DNA from: an uncultured Pelagibacteraceae bacterium | Lineage (GTDB): Bacteria > Pseudomonadota > Alphaproteobacteria > Pelagibacterales > Pelagibacteraceae | Assembly (NCBI GenBank): GCA_902522325.1 | Contig: CABYVA010000006.1 | Span: forward strand, 1-48,714 | Reading direction: 5' to 3' | DNA: 48,714 nucleotides | Part shown: positions 47,048 to 48,714 of the stretch, in pieces | Numbering within the stretch: the stretch's first letter is position 1 | Layout of the letters: every line of letters begins with the position of its first letter | Translations under genes and position numbers: made by a program | Notes under the pieces: model-generated | Seen by the model: the letters and a program-made list of their open reading frames with translations, nothing else | What the model was told of the DNA's origin: nothing | Databases searched by the model: none

Positions 47048-47806
47048 ATGAATTCAATAGATGTAAGCATTAGAAAAACAAATACAAAAGGGGAAATTAA
47101 TTCTCTAAGAACAAAAGGTAATGTTCCGGCTATCATCTATGGTGGCAAGAATGAAAATCAAAAAATCTCTATTTCTAAAAAAACTCTTAAAGTTTTGCTT
47201 GATAAAGAAAATTTTTTATCAAATATATTATCTATAACAATTGATGGAAAACCTGAAAATGTATTACCAAAAGAAATAGTATGGGATCCAATTACTGATG
47301 AACCTATTCACATTGATTTTTTAAGAATAGTTAAAGGGGGAAAAATAACACTAGAAATACCCGTGAAGTTTATTAATAATGAAAAATCTCCTGGTCTAAA
47401 AAGAGGTGGAGTTCTAAACATAGTTAGAAGAAAAGTAGAGCTAAAATGTCCAACAGAAAATATTCCAACTGAACTGATTGTAGATTTAGAAGGTCTTGAT
47501 ATTGGTTCTAGTATAAAAATTTCTTCAATAAAATTACCAGAAAAAGTTACACCTACAATCCAAGGCAGAGACTTTGTGGTGGCAACTGTTGCGGCACCAA
47601 CAATAATTAAAGAACCTGAAAAACCAGCAGAAGTAGCTGAAGGAGAAGAAGGAACGGAAGGAGCTGCTGCAGCTGAAGGGGGAACTGAAGGTGAAGTTAA
47701 AGCTTCAGAAGGTGAAAAAAAAGAGGGTGATAAAAAAGAAGGTGAAAAGAAAGAAGCTGGTAAAAAGGAAGACGATAAAAAAAAAGCCTCACCAGAAAAA
47801 AAATAA
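47048..47806 (+). CDS. rplY: 50S ribosomal protein L25 (Ctc/TL5 form)
   Basis: L25 binds 5S rRNA in the large ribosomal subunit. The 252-residue protein is the long TL5/Ctc form. An N-terminal L25 domain (about 1-92) includes RTKGNVPAIIYGG and the HIDFLRI motif near 89-95. A C-terminal beta domain spans about 95-190. The last 60 residues form a low-complexity tail rich in Glu, Lys, Gly and Ala with repeated KKEG-like units, longer than usual and probably disordered. It precedes pth and ychF, a common order. Confidence 0.96.
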   Translation: MNSIDVSIRKTNTKGEINSLRTKGNVPAIIYGGKNENQKISISKKTLKVLLDKENFLSNILSITIDGKPENVLPKEIVWDPITDEPIHIDFLRIVKGGKITLEIPVKFINNEKSPGLKRGGVLNIVRRKVELKCPTENIPTELIVDLEGLDIGSSIKISSIKLPEKVTPTIQGRDFVVATVAAPTIIKEPEKPAEVAEGEEGTEGAAAAEGGTEGEVKASEGEKKEGDKKEGEKKEAGKKEDDKKKASPEKK

Positions 47807-47849
47807 TCTTATAAAGAGTGAAAACTATTAGTATTAATATCAAAAAATT

Positions 47850-48413
47850 ATGCTTTTATTCGTAGGATTAGGAAACCCAACTCCTAATAGTGAAAATAAT
47901 AGACACAATATAGGTTTCAAAATTATTGATTCCATCAATAAAAAATTTAGCTTATCAAAACAAAAACCAAAATTTAAAGGACTACTTACAACTGGAAACA
48001 TAAACAAAAAAAAAGTTTATGCTATTAAACCTCTAACGTTCATGAATAATTCCGGTATCTGTATCAGAGAATTAATAGAATATTTTAAAATTGATGCCGA
48101 AAATGTAATTGTTTTTCATGATGATCTTGATATTGATTTTGGAAAAATTAAAGCTAAGTTTGGTGGATCAAGCGCTGGTCATAATGGAATTGAGTCAATT
48201 GATAAGTTTATAGGAAAAGATTATTCAAGAGTTAGAATAGGTATTGGCAAACCTAATTCAAAAATTGCAACTTCAGATTATGTTTTAAAAGACTTTGATG
48301 AAGATGAAATAAAGAAACTAGAAAAAATTACAGAAAACATAACCGACTCTATAGCAATATTACTTGATAAAAAATTAGATCTTTTTTCTAGTACAGTAAA
48401 TAATAATCAATGA
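47850..48413 (+). CDS. pth: Peptidyl-tRNA hydrolase Pth
   Basis: Pth releases tRNA from peptidyl-tRNAs that drop off the ribosome. The 187-residue protein contains [18 protein letters not shown] (about 6-23) with the catalytic histidine, PLTFMNNSG near 65-73, and the [25 protein letters not shown] block near 90-114. Length is typical. The stop overlaps the ychF start as ATGA, so they are coupled. The upstream gap to rplY is 43 bp. Confidence 0.97.
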   Translation: MLLFVGLGNPTPNSENNRHNIGFKIIDSINKKFSLSKQKPKFKGLLTTGNINKKKVYAIKPLTFMNNSGICIRELIEYFKIDAENVIVFHDDLDIDFGKIKAKFGGSSAGHNGIESIDKFIGKDYSRVRIGIGKPNSKIATSDYVLKDFDEDEIKKLEKITENITDSIAILLDKKLDLFSSTVNNNQ

Positions 48414-48714
48414 GTTTTAAATGCGGAATTGTTGGTCTGCCAAATGTTGGCAAATCAACTTTATTTAATGCTTTAACAAATTCAAATAAAGCCCAAGCTG
48501 AAAATTTTCCTTTTTGTACAATTGATCCAAATATTGGAGTTGTTAATGTTCCAGACTTCAGGTTAGACGAACTGGCAAAAATTTCTAAATCTAAAAAAAA
48601 AATTAGCACTACAATTTCCTTTGTCGATATTGCCGGACTTGTCAAGGGTGCCTCCAAAGGAGAAGGATTAGGTAATAAATTTTTATCTCATATAAGAGAA
48701 GTAGATGCAATTAT
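48410..48714 (+). CDS. ychF: Ribosome-associated ATPase/GTPase YchF, 5' part only
   Basis: The frame opens at the ATG at 48410 and runs off the window edge after 101 codons. It begins [20 protein letters not shown], containing the P-loop GLPNVGKST of the Obg-like YchF family. [14 protein letters not shown] (about 33-46) and [19 protein letters not shown] (about 69-87) follow. The family binds ATP more readily than GTP and associates with ribosomes. An antisense open frame over this stretch is spurious. Confidence 0.96.
   Translation, partial: MSFKCGIVGLPNVGKSTLFNALTNSNKAQAENFPFCTIDPNIGVVNVPDFRLDELAKISKSKKKISTTISFVDIAGLVKGASKGEGLGNKFLSHIREVDAI

Noticed and set aside
47025-47048. Small hairpin AAAAAC and GTTTTT before rplY as a prs terminator
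   Set aside because: The stem is nearly all A-T and only about 6 bp, which is expected by chance in this base composition.
48388-48657. Minus-strand open frame at the right edge
   Set aside because: It is antisense to the clear 5' part of ychF with its P-loop.

Overview
The window looks like a chromosomal segment of a SAR11-type alphaproteobacterium (Candidatus Pelagibacter or a close relative). By eye it is about 70% A+T, with lysine-, asparagine- and isoleucine-rich proteins. It is extremely gene-dense: most neighbours overlap by 1-20 bp or sit a few bases apart, and no gene-free stretch reaches 300 bp. All gene families are typical of free-living alphaproteobacteria. I see no insertion sequence, prophage, CRISPR array or toxin-antitoxin module.

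Region 1 (1-14.6 kb, minus strand) is a single long division and cell-wall (dcw) operon: mraZ, ftsZ, rsmH, ftsL, ftsI, a fused murE-murF, mraY, murD, ftsW, murG, murC, and then a formyltransferase-like gene that runs off the left edge. Two points stand out. ftsZ is second in the operon instead of at the far end. The genes that usually follow murC (murB, ddl, ftsQ, ftsA) are absent at that position. A good sigma-70 promoter upstream of mraZ is overlapped by three TGGGN repeats at 10-bp pitch, which matches the known MraZ operator.

Region 2 (14.6-17.4 kb) holds rnpB (RNase P RNA, minus strand) with its own promoter and a possible terminator, an AmpD/AmiD-type amidase, the divergent pair mlaA-mlaC (outer-membrane lipid asymmetry), and a tRNA with anticodon CAT.

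Region 3 (17.4-23 kb, minus strand) has an O-antigen ligase-type membrane protein and the yqeY-dnaG-rpoD macromolecular synthesis cluster. DnaG has lost three of the four expected zinc ligands. Diverging from yqeY are carA and carB (carbamoyl phosphate synthetase, 23.0-27.4 kb).

Region 4 (27.4-33 kb) contains a coupled minus-strand pair (ELM1-family protein and a 2OG-Fe(II) oxygenase-like protein), then trxB, a PsiE-like protein, an NAD-dependent epimerase/reductase and a small membrane protein on the plus strand, and an aspartate aminotransferase on the minus strand.

Region 5 (33-39.9 kb, plus strand) is a tightly overlapping run: uvrB, a pteridine-reductase-like SDR, a secreted alpha/beta hydrolase, folB, uvrC and pgsA. 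It mixes nucleotide excision repair, folate and phospholipid functions. ilvE converges on it.

Region 6 (40.8-48.7 kb) has a MarR regulator, an OmpR-type response regulator and a histidine kinase (PetP/PetR-like), a convergent ubiK-like gene, and then the plus-strand series lgt, midA-like, pgeF-like, prs, rplY, pth and the 5' part of ychF.

This is mostly conserved core genome. I did not find a clear new defence, mobile or secretion system. The most interesting signals are the dcw architecture (MurE-MurF fusion, moved ftsZ, MraZ operator, formyltransferase coupled to murC), the zinc-ligand-poor primase, and a few small or poorly understood genes.
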